From Leuctra nigra (taxonomy: Eukaryota; Arthropoda; Insecta; Plecoptera; Leuctridae): a stretch of DNA of 64,000 nucleotides. A program made the position numbers and the translations under genes. The stretch spans positions 16,896,345-16,960,344 of the forward strand of contig OW203762.1 in the NCBI GenBank assembly GCA_934045905.1, in the 5' to 3' direction. Under the pieces are notes generated by a model, which was not told the DNA's origin, ran no database searches, and was given only the letters and a program-made list of their open reading frames with translations. Numbering within the stretch: position 1 is the first letter of the stretch; each line of letters starts with the position of its first letter. Below are positions 26,457-41,400 of this stretch, in pieces.

Positions 26457-29400
26457 GTAGGTACACTTTCACATTGTCACCAATATAGTCCAGCAGATGG
26501 ACGTCAAAGTGATAAAAAAAAACATGAATACTCGAGTTAGTTTTTGCAATAAATATTTCATTTTGTAATAATCACGTTTCATGAGAGACAATCGTTTACT
26601 CTCGCTTCAAAAGTTCAAAACTTATATTGTACAAGTTTTTTTTAAACATTTGACTGCAGTGTTGTAGATACCTGTTGATTGCATAATTTTTGTGCGATGC
26701 ATCAAATAAAAATTGTATAAAATAAAAAATATATTTTTCAAATCTCTTTGGTTTATAACTTTACCGGAATGATGCAGATACCTGCAGTTGATATCATAAA
26801 AAATATTGTTGAAAGATCTGTACACCTAGTATAAAAACGCGCTTGATAAAATGGAGCAGAATTTAAGAATTTGTTATTTCTTACGACGGTTCTGCGAATT
26901 CCTGAACGTCAAATCTGTGCCATGACACATGAAATTGCCAAGTGGGTTAGTTTTTGATCGAACAAAAAGTTTAATTCTGAAGAATTGAGGTACTCAAATA
27001 CGAATTATAGGAATTATATCAATGGTTCGATAGCTTCCTCACTTTTGTATTTTCTGACCAAATTAATAACCCTTAAACAGTAGTGTCGTTAACTGTAACA
27101 GTGGTTCGTATCATGGTCTCATTCTCGCAATGATACGCGAAGTACCGTAGAGATTATAATGTTTCACGGTTATTAATATGGTATTATACCTCTTGGTATT
27201 ATACCTTTATATACCAATATATTATTATTGTAATTGTAACTTCAAATTTACAAATAATCTGATTCTGAATAAGTTGAACAGTTTAGGCTATACATACTTT
27301 GCTAGTAATAGTAGTGCATTAATTTAAAAAAAATCAAAAAAAGAAGTATGTTGTGTGAGAGTGTGCGCGCCGTACGACTTGGCTGGCGTGGAGCGACCGC
27401 TCCACTAGATTTTGAAGAATTTTGAAAAACACAACTGTAGTTCTGCCAATCAAAATTCAGCTCCATGATGATTTCGGATTCATAAATAACTCAGTTTAAT
27501 TAATCGATGAAAAAGAGAAATTCAAATAAAGTTAAGTCGGAATGAAATTAAATTTGTCAAGTTTGTATTTAACTTTCTAACTAAATAAATGTGATATTCA
27601 CTATGTTACTTCCGAAGACTGTGTTACATTTTCTTGTCAGTAAAACTGTTCGCCACTAAAAACTAGATATTCATCGTTGGAGTTCTTGTGATTTTCTGAT
27701 TTTTTTATTATTCAAAAGTTCTAAGCAAACAAGTTTGCGATAATTTTTAATAATTTCTATGTTCATTTATTTATATCAAGAGTTAACAAAACTGCTTTCT
27801 AACAAAAAAATCATATGCAGTTTGATTTCCAGACACCTTAGTCCCTGTTTCAACAATGGTAAAACAGGGACTAAGGTGTCTGGAAATATAACTGCATATG
27901 ATTTTTCATAGAAAGCAGAGCCACCGAGACAATATTTCAAATGGTCTATTGACAAAACACAAATTGGTATCTTCAAAAAGAAAGCAATATGAATAAATTA
28001 ATATTTATTTTAATGCAACAGGTATGAGCATACATTTCTTTCCAAAGCCAAACACGCCCTCATTCACTTGGTCAACATCTTGAACCAACATCAATCTAAA
28101 TCATGCCACGTGTCAACCCCGTGCCCCACAGCCGGGTGTCGACGCTCGGACTTGCAAGAGAGTTGCAGATCATGGCCAAGTATAGGACACAACCAATATA
28201 TCACTCCATTTCACCGTGCGTAGGAAGCTGGGTCCATGGGCGGACCAGTTGTTGCACCACGGATCAAATATCTCTCTCAAGATAACAATTCACATCTGAA
28301 TACAGCTAAAGTAAACACGATGTTGCATTGTTGAAGGAAGTTTATTGCTTGAATTATGTCACAATCTTTGAAAAGGTGCGTTAATGCGTATAAGTGTTGT
28401 TATAACTGAATAAACTTTACCTTTTATGGCTGATTCGTTACTTGCATAATCAGCCAGTGGCGTAATATCTTTGATTATGTTGAGGTCAGTGGCGGAACCA
28501 GGAAACAGAAAATCGATTAAATTATTTTGGTAACGTTTCTTTTGATATTCAAAATGCCCCTTGTTGACATAGACATCTTATTGTTGGTAGTCTCTTAGTT
28601 TACCTATAAGAAAGTGATTTCAAGGGACGTCAAGAGTAAGTCGGCCCCTTTGCCCCCCCCCCCCCCCCCCCCCCCCCCGCGGTCCCATAGTTCCACCACT
28701 GGTTGAGGTTACCTAATGATGGTGGTAAAGTTACTTGTACATGGGTTTTTTTTTACATAGATTTCAGAGAATGGTCCTTCGCAGCAAATAAATTGCCCCT
28801 TAAAACGAGACTTGTCATGAGAACTCGTTTTGCAAATCCATGTGAAAACCAACGCTGAATTGATATAATTCAGGCCTTATTCTGCAGATAAATTTCAATC
28901 TTACGAATAGAGCCTTTCACGACCCTTCAAACTGATACCAGCTAGCCCTGTCTGGTCGCCACCCTGTTCCATGACTTGAACCTAATTTCTCCAGCTGATT
29001 CCACAAATCATAAGAAAAGTAACTAGGCAGAGAAAACCAGGATAAATATAGAAAACATCTGCGTATAATATTTGGTAATTAACTGTGCTTTGTTGCTTAT
29101 AGTAAATTGTTGTAATTGCTAACTCTTTATTTGCTAAATTCACAACTATAATTTACGAATTTAAGCTATCACAATACAGTATTTCGCGCTCGCCCATTAT
29201 AATTTAAAATTTCAACCTTCAAGGAGAAAATTAAAATACTATCTTCCATGTAATCAAGAAAATAGTGATTAGTAAATAAACTAAAGGCCGCTTAAACATT
29301 CGTAATTACTCAACCATGGTTAACACCTTTTCTAACTCATCTTTATAATTAAATATTACTCTATCTTGACCATGTCTCCTCCTTCACGCTTTGCGATCAC

Positions 29401-32400
29401 AAATTATGCATCACGAAGATGCTCGATAGACACCTGATGAGGTGAGTTCTTCTAGCCTTAAAATACGTGTCCTCAACATTACAGGGCTGTAACTGCACTA
29501 TGCAGATACGCCTCTTTAATACTGACCCAGTGAAAGAACCAATACTCGTTGACCTGTTGCATTAATAAACTAATCGTTTTATCTTCCAAAGATAAAAGAG
29601 TATCAAATAATTTCATAGTGATCATACTGTTTTGTCAAAAAAGAATTACGATTAATCAGCACAAAATTTGTTGAAATTTGCTAAAATAATGCTTAAAAAA
29701 TACATGTCAATTGTTCGCAATTTCTTCATTGCCCGATAATCATCAAAAGCATCAACACAATCGGTATCTCAGCGGTAGAAGGGCGTAAGTACATTTAATT
29801 TATTCTTGAGGTGAGCTCATAAACCAGTAATTTTGCTTCATCCAATCACATTTTGTAGTGGTGACATGAGTCACCATTATGAGGATAAGAGAATACATCA
29901 ATATAACTGTATTTGTTGACATCAGTCAAATGCAATAGAGCTTTATTGACATCATTCAAAAGTGTGCAATGCAAAATCAAGAAAATGGACTACTGTCCAT
30001 CTACCTCTGAGGTACAGAAATGACGTAGCAAATTCGAGTAAACAGTCGAGACAGAGTAAAGATGCTGTAAGGGCTGATCTGCTCTTCAATCTTGCCATCT
30101 CATTGCTTCGACTGCCGCCGCACGATTTCCAATGTCCGTCTTTGTTCTAAACAATTGAACGCAAACTTCGTCACAAAGACAAAATTTTGTAAACACGAAA
30201 CAGAACTGTTTGACCACAAGATGACCTCACGTTTCGGACCATTGTTAACTCCCTCACGAGAAAACTGTCAAATGAAAAGACTTTCGAATGATCAACAGGT
30301 AAACCTTTGGTTTGATACCTCTTCTTGGCTCTACCAAGCTCTAGAATTGACGTGATTATGGCTTTTGTCATGAGGTGTTGACTGTGAGTGTTTGTCACTC
30401 GTCACTCTTCTTCTTCATCTCTGCATACCTATCAAGACTGGACCATGCAATCAAACACTTATCTTACCCTTATACCGGGCGAGGGTAGACTCATCTTTAA
30501 CTTATAACATCATTAACTTGATATAATAATGTGTATAATCATTCTTGGCAGGTAAGGGTCTAGCTAATCTCAAATTCTTTAATTCTAGACAAGTTTAGTT
30601 ATTCACTAAACGAAGAAATTAATATGTCAGCCTCAAGTCACATCGTATAAGATCTGATTCACTTGATGCAGTTAAATTGTGGTCAACCGAAATGTAAAAG
30701 TGGGATTTGAACTTCATTTTATGACACATTTTTTTCTATTTCATTGCGAATATTTCATTCTCGTGAAAGACTGGATTATTTGTTTGGTTGGATATCCCAA
30801 TTGCTGATCATTTAGTTTTGTTTAAATTCATGTTGCTCTAGCCTTCAATATCTTAGCTCCAATATCTGGAATTGGTTATTACAGCAAAGTTATTATTAAA
30901 ATTTAAAACTCACGTGTGAGTGTTTATAATTATCTTTGCTATATTGTTGGTCAGATTTAGAAGAAGGGGTTACTTGACATATTTTCGTATTGAGTAGGCG
31001 ACAAATCAATGTAAGTAAGTTGCACAATCAATCTTTATTATAAAAATTTGTCTTCGAATGCATTGCACACGGTTCCATAAGCAATTCCTGACTGTCAAGT
31101 CGTGAATGCAGTTGACGTTGGAGTCAGAAGTTCAGCAAGAGTCGCAGTGTCCGACCATGCAGGGTCCGGCGCACGGCCCACACGACTCCTCGCCATCGTT
31201 ACACGGCAAGATCACAGCCTCCCCTTCCTCGCACTGGACCAGCATCATCTTCGGCGCCGGGAACTGCACCATGATGGGTTTCGGAGGGCAACAGCGCACG
31301 TACATCGGCGGCGGCTTGGAGTAATGCACCACGACGGGACGAGGGGGTGGAATGCACACGCAGACGGGTTTAGGAGGCGGACAGCACACCTTGATCGGGT
31401 TCGGCGGCATCATCTGCACGAGGACGGGTTTCCCTGCTTTGGCGCAGACTTTGATGGGATGTGGCTTCGGGATTGGGACGGCGATGGGGTCGGTCCTACC
31501 CGGACATGGGATGAGACAGGGCTTCAATCCGGGGCAGGGGATCGTCACGGGCTCGGTACGCGGCATGGGCTGTCCAACGCAACTGGAAACAGAGGAAGAA
31601 CTTTGTGAGAAATGACAAGCAAAGGGATCAACCTTTGGCTCCTTTACGAGGAGAAGGAGTGTGGTGGAACCTGAGGTCATAAAACTGACATATAGGTGCA
31701 CTTTATTGGCACTAGAGACACTTCCAGACTTTCAGGAGTTCATTTGGACAATTGTTGATTGTTTGTCAAGTGTCGTTTGAAGGGATGCATTTCGCTGAGT
31801 TTATTTTGCTCATCAGACGTGGAAGTGGCGTGTAGAGAACCAAGAGAAACTTAAATTGAGAGTATACGGATCCTAAGTGGTTGCATAATGCAAAGTAAAG
31901 CATTCAATAGGCTGCGTTTATGCAACTTCTTACTACTGCAAGTGCAGTTCATGAGAGAGTGGGAAGTGATAGTTTGAACTCGGTACTTACAACATGTTGG
32001 CATTGCACATGTCAGACGGTGCGTTACACATTATCAGGCGTAGGTTTTGTGCGTAGATTTATCACGGAAAAGAATTTTGGTTGTCAATTTAGAGATTAGA
32101 AGCCAAAGTTTTAAAACGGTGCATGCAATTCCCTGTCTTTTCTAGGAACTTGTAACAATTTGCTATGGAAACAAAAAAATATTGTTAATTTTGTTCTTAA
32201 TTTAAAATACACTGCCTTCGTGATGAATATACCTGTAATCTAATATGCCGCGTTTTTCACACCTGTTGGTCTTCAACCTTGACTGTGTCCAGGATTTCCT
32301 CTGACCACCATCACTATTTCCTACTCCATTGTCACAGTCCGTCTCAAGATGTCATTGGTTTTGTTTGTTTGTTTTACAGAAGCGAGCAAAGAAGTGGAAG

Positions 32401-35400
32401 AGTCGATCAAGAATGACAACTTCGTGTTGACAATGAAACATATCAAGCCACGACGACGTCTACGAGGGAGCGTCGAGACGCTTTACGCCGTCGACTTCCC
32501 TGGCTCTCAGCAGAAGTTCGTGCTGATGCTGGACAGACGGACCAAGCGAGGTAACACAACACCAACACTCTTCTATCTGTCAGGACGATATGAAAGATCT
32601 AGAGGTTCTGAGACCGTCCTTCCTGACAGTCTTCTTCGTCGTTTCTCTCAGTCGAGGCTCGAGAGGCAAATGCTGGACAGGGTTCCTACGACCGCATCCT
32701 TCCCACCGTCTATTCTTACCCCAATAATCCTCATTATCATTCATTCGTCGCCATTAGCATAGTTTTCAGTAAAAAATTAATCCAAGGAAGACCATTTCAA
32801 GAAATGTATTTATTTTAAAATAAACATTTGTTTTCTCTGTAATACGGCAGAATTGACCATGACTACTATAAAATCGTGTTGAAAATATTTGCTCCATGCT
32901 GCGTCGGGCATCGTTCTTTTCAGAACAAGATTATCACTCAACAACATCAAACATCCTACATCTTTCCATCATAAACAGGCGATGATGTAGGAACACAATG
33001 GCGGGCGAGTTGATGTTGCCATGTAGATGGATCCATCAGTGGGAGATGATGTTGATTTATGTCTGGACCACTTATTAACACAGATTGTAGATCAGATTAA
33101 CAAACCAGGTTGTTTGTTAAATTGTTTCTTTCAGTAATATAGACGACTCAGGGACCCGCAGCATCACCATCCTCCTTCATCAATGCAAAATATGAAACTT
33201 TGTTAGAACATTGACGGTTAGAAGATTTTTTTTTGCCCAAATTAAAAATAAACCAATGAACACAAACAAATAATTATATATTAATTAATTTTACAAAATT
33301 ATCATTGATTCCTGAATTGTAAAAATAAAACAGGGTTATTCAAAAACAGCTCCAGTGTATTTTAAGTCGCATTTTTCCTGAAGCTCCTAAATGTGAGCCA
33401 CGGCTTCACGAAAATAATAGCCATTTCGGCTCACTATTTGGGTCTCTTTGAGGAAAAAGCGACCTTAAATACATTGGAGCTGTTTTTGATCCACCCTGTT
33501 TTGGCTACTTTTTTAAAGCGTGTGAAAAAATTGTGCTTTAAGATGATGTAATTTGCAGAATATATTTTTATTTTTTAACTTTCGATAATTAAGTTGCTCA
33601 TCGATGAAAATAAACATACCTAAAAATAAACAAGATTTAAAAATTAGTAAATTGGTAAAAGAAGTTTTGATTAACGCCATATGTATTTTATGCAAAGTGT
33701 ACCGCGACTTACTGACGCATAACGCCCGTTGCCAATTCATTACAATATGCAAGATCACGCGAAGCCCAGGAGTTCCAATTATCCTAATAAGTCTCACCAT
33801 TCCCCACGCACAAACACAATTCATGACGCAACTCCGCGTCTTATTCATATTTCAATTCAATTATACGAGCAGTACTTGTTGCAATTAAATAATTCAACGC
33901 ATTTCTGCTGGAGTAATGTGCAGAACGGCACGTAACTCCAATCCAGGTGTTCTGTTCGGGACTGTAAGAATTAGCAGTAAAAGTAAATATATAATTGTGG
34001 TAAATTATTATTTTATACCAGGAGGCCAAGTCTTGAAACTTACGCCTTCAGGACGCAAACGCTCTAGGACGTCATAAAGTCCCATTTACTGTAAGAATGA
34101 TGACCTTGAAATCTACCTTTAACTGTTTAGCTTAATTTTGAATAAGGTTTTATGACTGTATAATATATGTAATAATAATTATAATGTTAATAAATTGTTT
34201 CCAATAGATTTCTGGATGACAATCAAATAAGTGGCTTGACTTTATGTTTCAATGTCGATCACTCTTACAGTAAATGGGACTTTATGACGTCCGAGAGCGT
34301 TTGCGTCCTGAAGGCGTAAGTTTCAAGACTTGGCCTCCAGTGTTCTGGTTGGGGTACAGTGAACCTGTTCGATGCTAAAATTTACACCCTCAAAATAATA
34401 TATTAGGAATAAAAAAAGATACTAGGTTTACGAAAAATGTGTTACACGTTTTGTATTTTAAACAGTTTTTTTAATTACGAATATGTTAAAGGTAAATTTC
34501 ACTAGACGCTTCCTACAATCTAGTGGAGCGGTCGCTCCACTCAGCCAAGTCGCACAGAGCGCACAAAAAGGCAGATGAGCTGACCAACACTTTTACAACA
34601 ATCATCGAAGTGGCATTTTCGGCCTACTGGATCCTAAAAATAGAATCTCACATTGTTGCAAAATATCTTAATTTCGAGCTATGGCTCACCCAACCGCATA
34701 TACCAAATTTAATTTGGTATTGCGTGCTAAGACCATGAAAACAGTGAAATTACACCCCATTCTAAGAGATATCTTCAGATTCTAATGATGATGATGATAT
34801 CAGGAATCCACCACTACAGCCTAAACGGCTAGACTGATTGTTCTAAAATTTTTACCACATGTGCACTTTTGGCGTCAGAGGTGCCTTTTTATTTTTTTTA
34901 TAATAGATATACAATAAAATGACAAAGTCAAATACATAATCAAGAAATTTGGTCTACAAGACCAAATAACTAATGGGAAATGCAAATATAAATTACAAAT
35001 GGAATGATAATTTCTAGCATGATTAAAGAGCATTGTCCGATGGTTAGTTTAGTCGCAATAATCGTGGCTTGCAAATGTTGATAACGACGAGTCATCGACG
35101 TATCCGCGGCATTTCTCGCGTCATGTCTTGAGAAAACTCCATCCCCGAGGTCCAGGGTTCAAGAACCGGAGCGCCTCGCAATTGTCTTGCGAACAACTGG
35201 GTTAGCCAGAAGTATCAACACACACGACACTGCCGATCGTCAACGCTGACACTTGCAACGAGCGAGTGTTCCGAGGCGAGGACTTAGCGATATCTACCGG
35301 TGGATGAGTCAGGAACTGCAAGAGAAGGACGTCGGTTAGTGCCATCGAGAAGACAGGTTCTTCATCGGTGACATTTTGGATCCTTTAAAAGGAGTTTACT

Positions 35401-38400
35401 ACGACCAGGTTGTCAGGATTTGTCCACGTGACTGCATAAGGTCGTCTAACGTACTCCAAGAACTGTAGTACATTCCATAGCGAAATTCAAACTTACATTC
35501 GAATGTGAAAACAAAATGTTCGACAATTTGAATACCCAAACTCATGGAACTTTGGAAAACGTTTCAAAAAGAGACCGGGGAGTTTCTCCGGTCCGGAGAG
35601 GACTTTGCTCTCTACAATTCAGAACGTTGGAATCTTCTGTTAAATTATCAAATTAAAAGGTATAAACTAAAGTAAATATATGCTAAAAAATCAACAAATC
35701 ATTCTATATCGAAAATCAAACTTATTTCAAATTTGAAATCAAAATGTTCTAATTTTTAAAACATGCAGAAAAACGATTTAAATATCTTTTGGAGGGTTCA
35801 ACGAAAAACGAACGTTGAATATTTGGAAATGTGTATTTCCACCTAAACATTCCATTCGAAATTACAACTTATTTCAAATTTGTAAACAAAATTTTCGAAA
35901 TTTTAAAAACAATAACATTCTATAAAGGTCTTAAAATTCCTTCAAAAATTGTGTTTTGAAGAGTCTCCTCAACAGTGAACGTTGAATATTTAGAATATTT
36001 AATTTTCAAATAATCGAATTAAAACGTGTGAATGTGAGACGACAATTAAACCTACCACCAACGCAGTTCACAGTGTGCGGTTCTCAATTTCTCTGTAACT
36101 CGAACCAAGTAGACGTGTTTGCGAGAATTTAATACAGATTTATGGTCAAAACCTTGACTTCTTTAACATTGTTTATGATAATTAATTGATGTTCTTCTGG
36201 AAGGAATGATATTAACGTGAGATGCGCCTCAGATAAGGACATGCCAAATTGTACTGCCGTTGTTCCAGACGTGATGACGTAGATATCGGACAATAAAAGA
36301 ACATTTGCATTTACAAGGTATTATTGAGAAGGACATGCGACACGATTCAAATTAGAATATATTTTAACTATTCATATTTCTTCACCAATAACAAATTCGT
36401 CCTTCCATGTTCAATTCGTAATTTTGTAAACGTCCGTCCCCAAAGTATGGAAAGCTAGTATGAAAAGTAAAAACAGTAGCAGCAGAAAACACAGACAGGC
36501 AAATCAAAATAAAATAATAATGTTTCCGTAAGTCGCAGAGATTATATCAAAATGTGATTTAAACGTCTTTTGAAATTGTTTTTAATTGAATGAAACAAGA
36601 TTTAGGATTAGCGGATTATACCATCTTTCACCAAACTAAAAAAATATGTTTCTCTTATTGTGCTGGAATAATGGAAATGTGCAATATGAATAAAACAATT
36701 AATACACATTTCGGTATCTTTCAAATGTAAATGTGCATAAGTAGACAACAAACTCAACTTGTTCGAAACTTTAAACATAAAAATTTAACATGATTTTTAA
36801 CCGGAATTATTCAAGGAAAATGTTTCTATCACTCCTTTTATTTTTCATTTACGTTATTCAAAATATTAATCCAATTGTCCTGATCTATTTTACATATTCG
36901 TTAAATTGTGAAGTACTTATTTTGAGTCCGATTCAAAACTTGATCCATATAATTCGGACTTGAAAACAAAATATTTTACAACATTGTAATGATTCTAGTT
37001 AAGGTAGCATCTACCACTTGAAAACATCAAATTTAAAAATAAATCATTTTATAATTTTTTATTTATTTAAATAGCTGGGATATTTCTTTTTCTACTCCTT
37101 CTTTTAGTTTGATTATATCTATAATACTTTTTTTTTTAATGTAACGTAGGTCATGTGAGATGAAAATCCCCATCATTTGACTTCTTTGACTGCTTGTATC
37201 TCAGAACTGATCTTTTCAACGTTTTTGAAATTTCAAAATGTGATTTCTCTGTTTGTATAGCAGCTATCAACTTGATTTTTGTTTTGTTAGTTAGATTATT
37301 ATATTCTCTGTGGTTTGAACTAAAATGATAAAATTGGTGTGAACAGGGTATTTTTATGAGGGGTTGAAAATAATTTTTATTGTTGATAATTTAAAAAAAA
37401 CTAATTAAATATTTGTGTAGTAATTGTTATTTTAAAATATTGATTCTAGTCCAAATCATTGACCATATACCTACCTCCGTACAAAAAAATGGGCACGTCA
37501 GCCCATGACTTCTGAATCACGTTTTGAGTAAACACCATTTTTTCTATTGTAAAAAATTCCCAACAATGGATTTTTAATTTTTTTTTCACAATTCTTTTAA
37601 TTTTGTAAAAGGGATATGCAGAAAAAATCTTGGCATTCTAAATTCAAAATTGCAAAAAAAAATTCAAGAGATATACTTTATATGGGATATACTTGTCCTG
37701 AATCTAAGCTATAATCTATAACGTACTTATAGCTATAGATAATACTAGTTACTTTACTATTTTAAATGTCTAATTATGGGCATTGCATTGATTTTAAGTA
37801 GCAACCGATAATCTTCACGACTCTCAAACGGTGTCGCTATTTCGCAACCTGCACTGCATGAGTAAGATGACCAGATTGTTCTCGGTTTCTGAACTCTCTG
37901 CTACTACTTGGTACAAGTGGTTTACGCGAACGACGGCAATTGTTCATATATGGACAAACAACCGTCTCCTGGCATACCAAGTGACTCCGCTTTAGTCTCA
38001 GACGATGGCAAGTAAATCGCCAACCTAACTAGGACGACTTTTAGAAAAGTATAAAAATATTATAATTGTTCTGATGCAATATGAAAAGTTTGTTGGACGA
38101 TTTCTCTTCGGCCTACCTCGAAACATCAAGATGTTGCTAAATGGATCGCTGGGTTGGATCAAAGGTTAAATACCATCTTAATGAGAAAATCATAAATCAG
38201 TTAAAATTCCTATAAAATGTAGTTGTAGAATTGACGTGAGTTAATTAATCCATAACGTCTATGGCGAGAATAAGTTCTGTACCTCCGAAGTAGAAGGCCG
38301 GAAGGCAATTTCCTCGGTTATGAGCTGCACACTTTTGAAATAATGACATTAAGCGCTATCAATTGTCATTTTACTGATGTCAACAAATATATTCAAATTT

Positions 38401-41400
38401 AAGTAATCTCTTACACAATGAGAATGTCACCATTACAAATATGATTGGATGAATCCAGAAATACCTGCTGGTTTGGTTTTTATAAGCTCATCCAAGAATC
38501 ATTGAAAGAGATTCCTTCCTTCCACCTCTGAGAGTACAGAGTTGAACTTCGCTAAATAGTACAGCGAAGTTATAAAAATGTTTTTTAAAATATTATCTGT
38601 ATCGGAATCGCCTGTAAATAATGTCATACTAGCCGAGACCTATATAGGGATCTGTATAGTTTTTGTGCAAAATCCTCTGATTGGCTGAAAAGTGAAAATT
38701 ACCCATCGGGGCTACCAAGTGGAAATTTTGCATGGTCAGTGAAACCAACATTTTATCAATCTCATACATTGTGATGAAATTGACCAAGAAATGAAAGAAA
38801 AAGCAGATAAGACATGTACGGCTGTCAGCGCTTTACAGATAGCGTTTTTATAATCATACACTATACTTTGTCACACTTTATGTACTCTTCTTCGTCTCAT
38901 AATTAGCTTTGTTTTGTCCGCCAATTGGTTTTCGTTCAATCTATTTCCATAATAAATCTCATTCAATCGACCATGAAAAGTTAGAATTCATCAAAGCACA
39001 TAAATTCTCATTCACAACATTGTAATAACACAACGACCTCGTCACTTGCTCTGGAACATGAAATATTTATCACAGAAGTGTGCTGTTATATTCATTGATT
39101 TCCAATACCGCGCGCATGTGAGTGACATGGGTGACAATGCAGAGGTCAGCTGACTTGACCTTGACCTTGGCCGTGACATCATCGCCTGACTGGGTGCATG
39201 ACAGTTGACAGGACTAATGCATCATGCGATGACAGTTGGACTCATTAGCACAGGAGTAATTGCTTAATCAATGCGGAGACATTCGTTTTAGTGTTGTATT
39301 GTGTAGGCTCGATCGGGCTCGATACAATATAAATGAGGGGTTATTTACAAAGAAATGCAAAACGTTAATATATTTATTATTATTTGTGAACCCAGAAACT
39401 GGTAATTGTTTAATCAATTGCAAGATATAGTAGTTTTCATATACTTGTATTCCGGAGGCCCGGGTTCGATTTCCCGCGGCCGTCTTTTCTGACTGGGGGT
39501 TTTTCGTGGTATTCCCTCAGTTGACAGACAAATGCTGGGAAGGTACCCTACTAATAGGCCACGATCGCCTCCTTCCCATCTTCCATCCTTACCTTCTCTT
39601 CACCATCATCTCCCATTCATCATCATAATCATTCATCCGTCGCCATTAGCTTCGCTGCAGAACAGTGCGACGTTATTCACCACTAGAAAAAAACTCTTCC
39701 AATAGTTTTGGAGAATGTAGAAACATGAGAATGTACCGGCACGTAAAACAGGCAACTTCAAGTAATCTATCAACTTTAAAGTATGGAACGTTCATAACTT
39801 GTATAATGGCTATTAATTATTGCGTAGCCAGAAGTCACGACCAACGTTTATAATACTTAAACGTCGATATATTCCCTCTAATAATAAATCATTTAGAAAG
39901 TACTCTAGAGTCTAGCTCATGTCCAGTCCATAGCAAAGCGTTACGCAGGGCTCTCTAATGCGTTATGCGCCGCCTAAATCGCCAGAATCATGTTCTTCTT
40001 TTGTGTGATATTGAACAATAGAGTAGTTATGCCCATATGCAGGTTACTTTGAGCGCCATTTATCAGCGTTCTTTACGGTTCAAATTTTACCTTTATGGAG
40101 GTGAAAGTTCAGAGCAATAAGACGACCTCCCAGCATTGACCTCCATCAGATCTGTATGATAATAGATGGGAGGGCGACGATTGTTGAATTCGTTGAACTT
40201 TAGATGGTTTGGTCACACACGTACACAACGTCAACGAAACATTTCGCGGCGAAGAATACCATTGATGTAAAATGATTCAGAATTAAGTGATTTCATTTTC
40301 GTTATAGACTGAGGGTCCAGTGCTCACTAACAAAACAATCACATAAGTCTTAAGCTAAGTTCCCATACTTCGGATTCGCTTCGCTCTCGGTTCAATTTAG
40401 CAAAATGGCTACCTTTTCGCCGAAAAATAATGTTGGGCAAACTTCAACTTGAGCGAAACCGAACCGAAAGCGAACTGATGTTGAAGTATGGGTATATGCA
40501 GCTTTAGTGTCATGGGGTACTTAATTGTTAGGTAACTTTATCAGTTAGCAATGATGATCGCCATCCTTCGATAGAACAAGGCACAAGAAGAAGAAGAATG
40601 AATTCAACTCTTTACGTTGAATGATGAAGACTGAGGAGATAAAGTCCAGCATGTCCACAAACCCAGCACTAGTTCCCAAGTCCGAATATTTATTTGCATA
40701 ATTTATGAATATATTACAAGAGTCTCAATTTTTAGTAATTTTTGAATTTTTTTTTTGAACTTTTGAACTTATAACTTTTGAACGACTCGAACTAATTTTG
40801 AAATGTGTAAATTTCCAGTGATCGTGGAGACCGTGGAAGACGGCAGGACGCGCGCGCAACACTTCACAGTGGACACGCTGAGCGAGGGAACAATCCTGCG
40901 CGCTGGTGCTAGATGTGCCGCCTGGTGCGCATGTCACATGGACTGCTCTATGTTACAGTGATCGTGGAGACCGTGGAAGACGGCAGGACGCGCGCGCAAC
41001 ACTTCACAGTGGACACGCTGAGCGAGGGAACCATCCTGCGCGCGCTGGTGCTAGATGTGCAGCCTGGTGCGCATGTCACATGGACTGCTCTATGTTACAG
41101 TGATCGTGGAGACCGTGGAAGACGGCAGGACGCGCGCGCAACACTTCACAGTGGACACGCTGAGCGAGGGAACCATCCTGCGCGCGCTGGTGCTAGATGT
41201 GCAGCCTGGTGCGCATGTCACATGGACTGCTCTATGTTACAGTGATCGTGGAGACCGTGGAAGACGGCAGGACGCGCGCGCAACACTTCACAGTGGACAC
41301 GCTGAGCGAGGGAACCATCCTGCGCGCGCTGGTGCTAGATGTGCAGCCTGGTGCGCATGTCACATGGACTGCTCTGTGTTACAGTGATCGTGGAGACCGT

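Larger units (their letters stand above)
26457..32379. other. Thrombospondin intron 1
   Basis: 5.9 kb. Contains one copy of an inverted repeated sequence (27361-27416), the hairpin 27792-27918, hAT MITE 28487-28701, TIR element 29763-30019 and the minus-strand nested gene 31132-32010. Confidence 0.6.
32551..41384. other. Thrombospondin intron 2
   Basis: 8.8 kb, AT-rich. Contains a SINE fragment (32640-32762), MITEs (33331-33498, 34024-34336, 38275-38541, 40351-40507), a diverged tandem repeat (35470-35990), a SINE (39449-39665) and the exon-3 duplications (40819-41384). No other gene recognised. Confidence 0.6.

Noticed and set aside
28103..28285. 60-residue plus frame in intron 1
   Set aside because: No recognisable domain, no splice context and no poly(A) signal.
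31102..31608. 168-residue plus-strand frame over the nested gene
   Set aside because: The opposite strand has matching splice sites, poly(A) signal and a patterned Cys/Pro protein; this frame is its complement.
40819..41384. CRISPR-like or satellite array
   Set aside because: The units are exon 3 copies with no spacers; the genome is eukaryotic.
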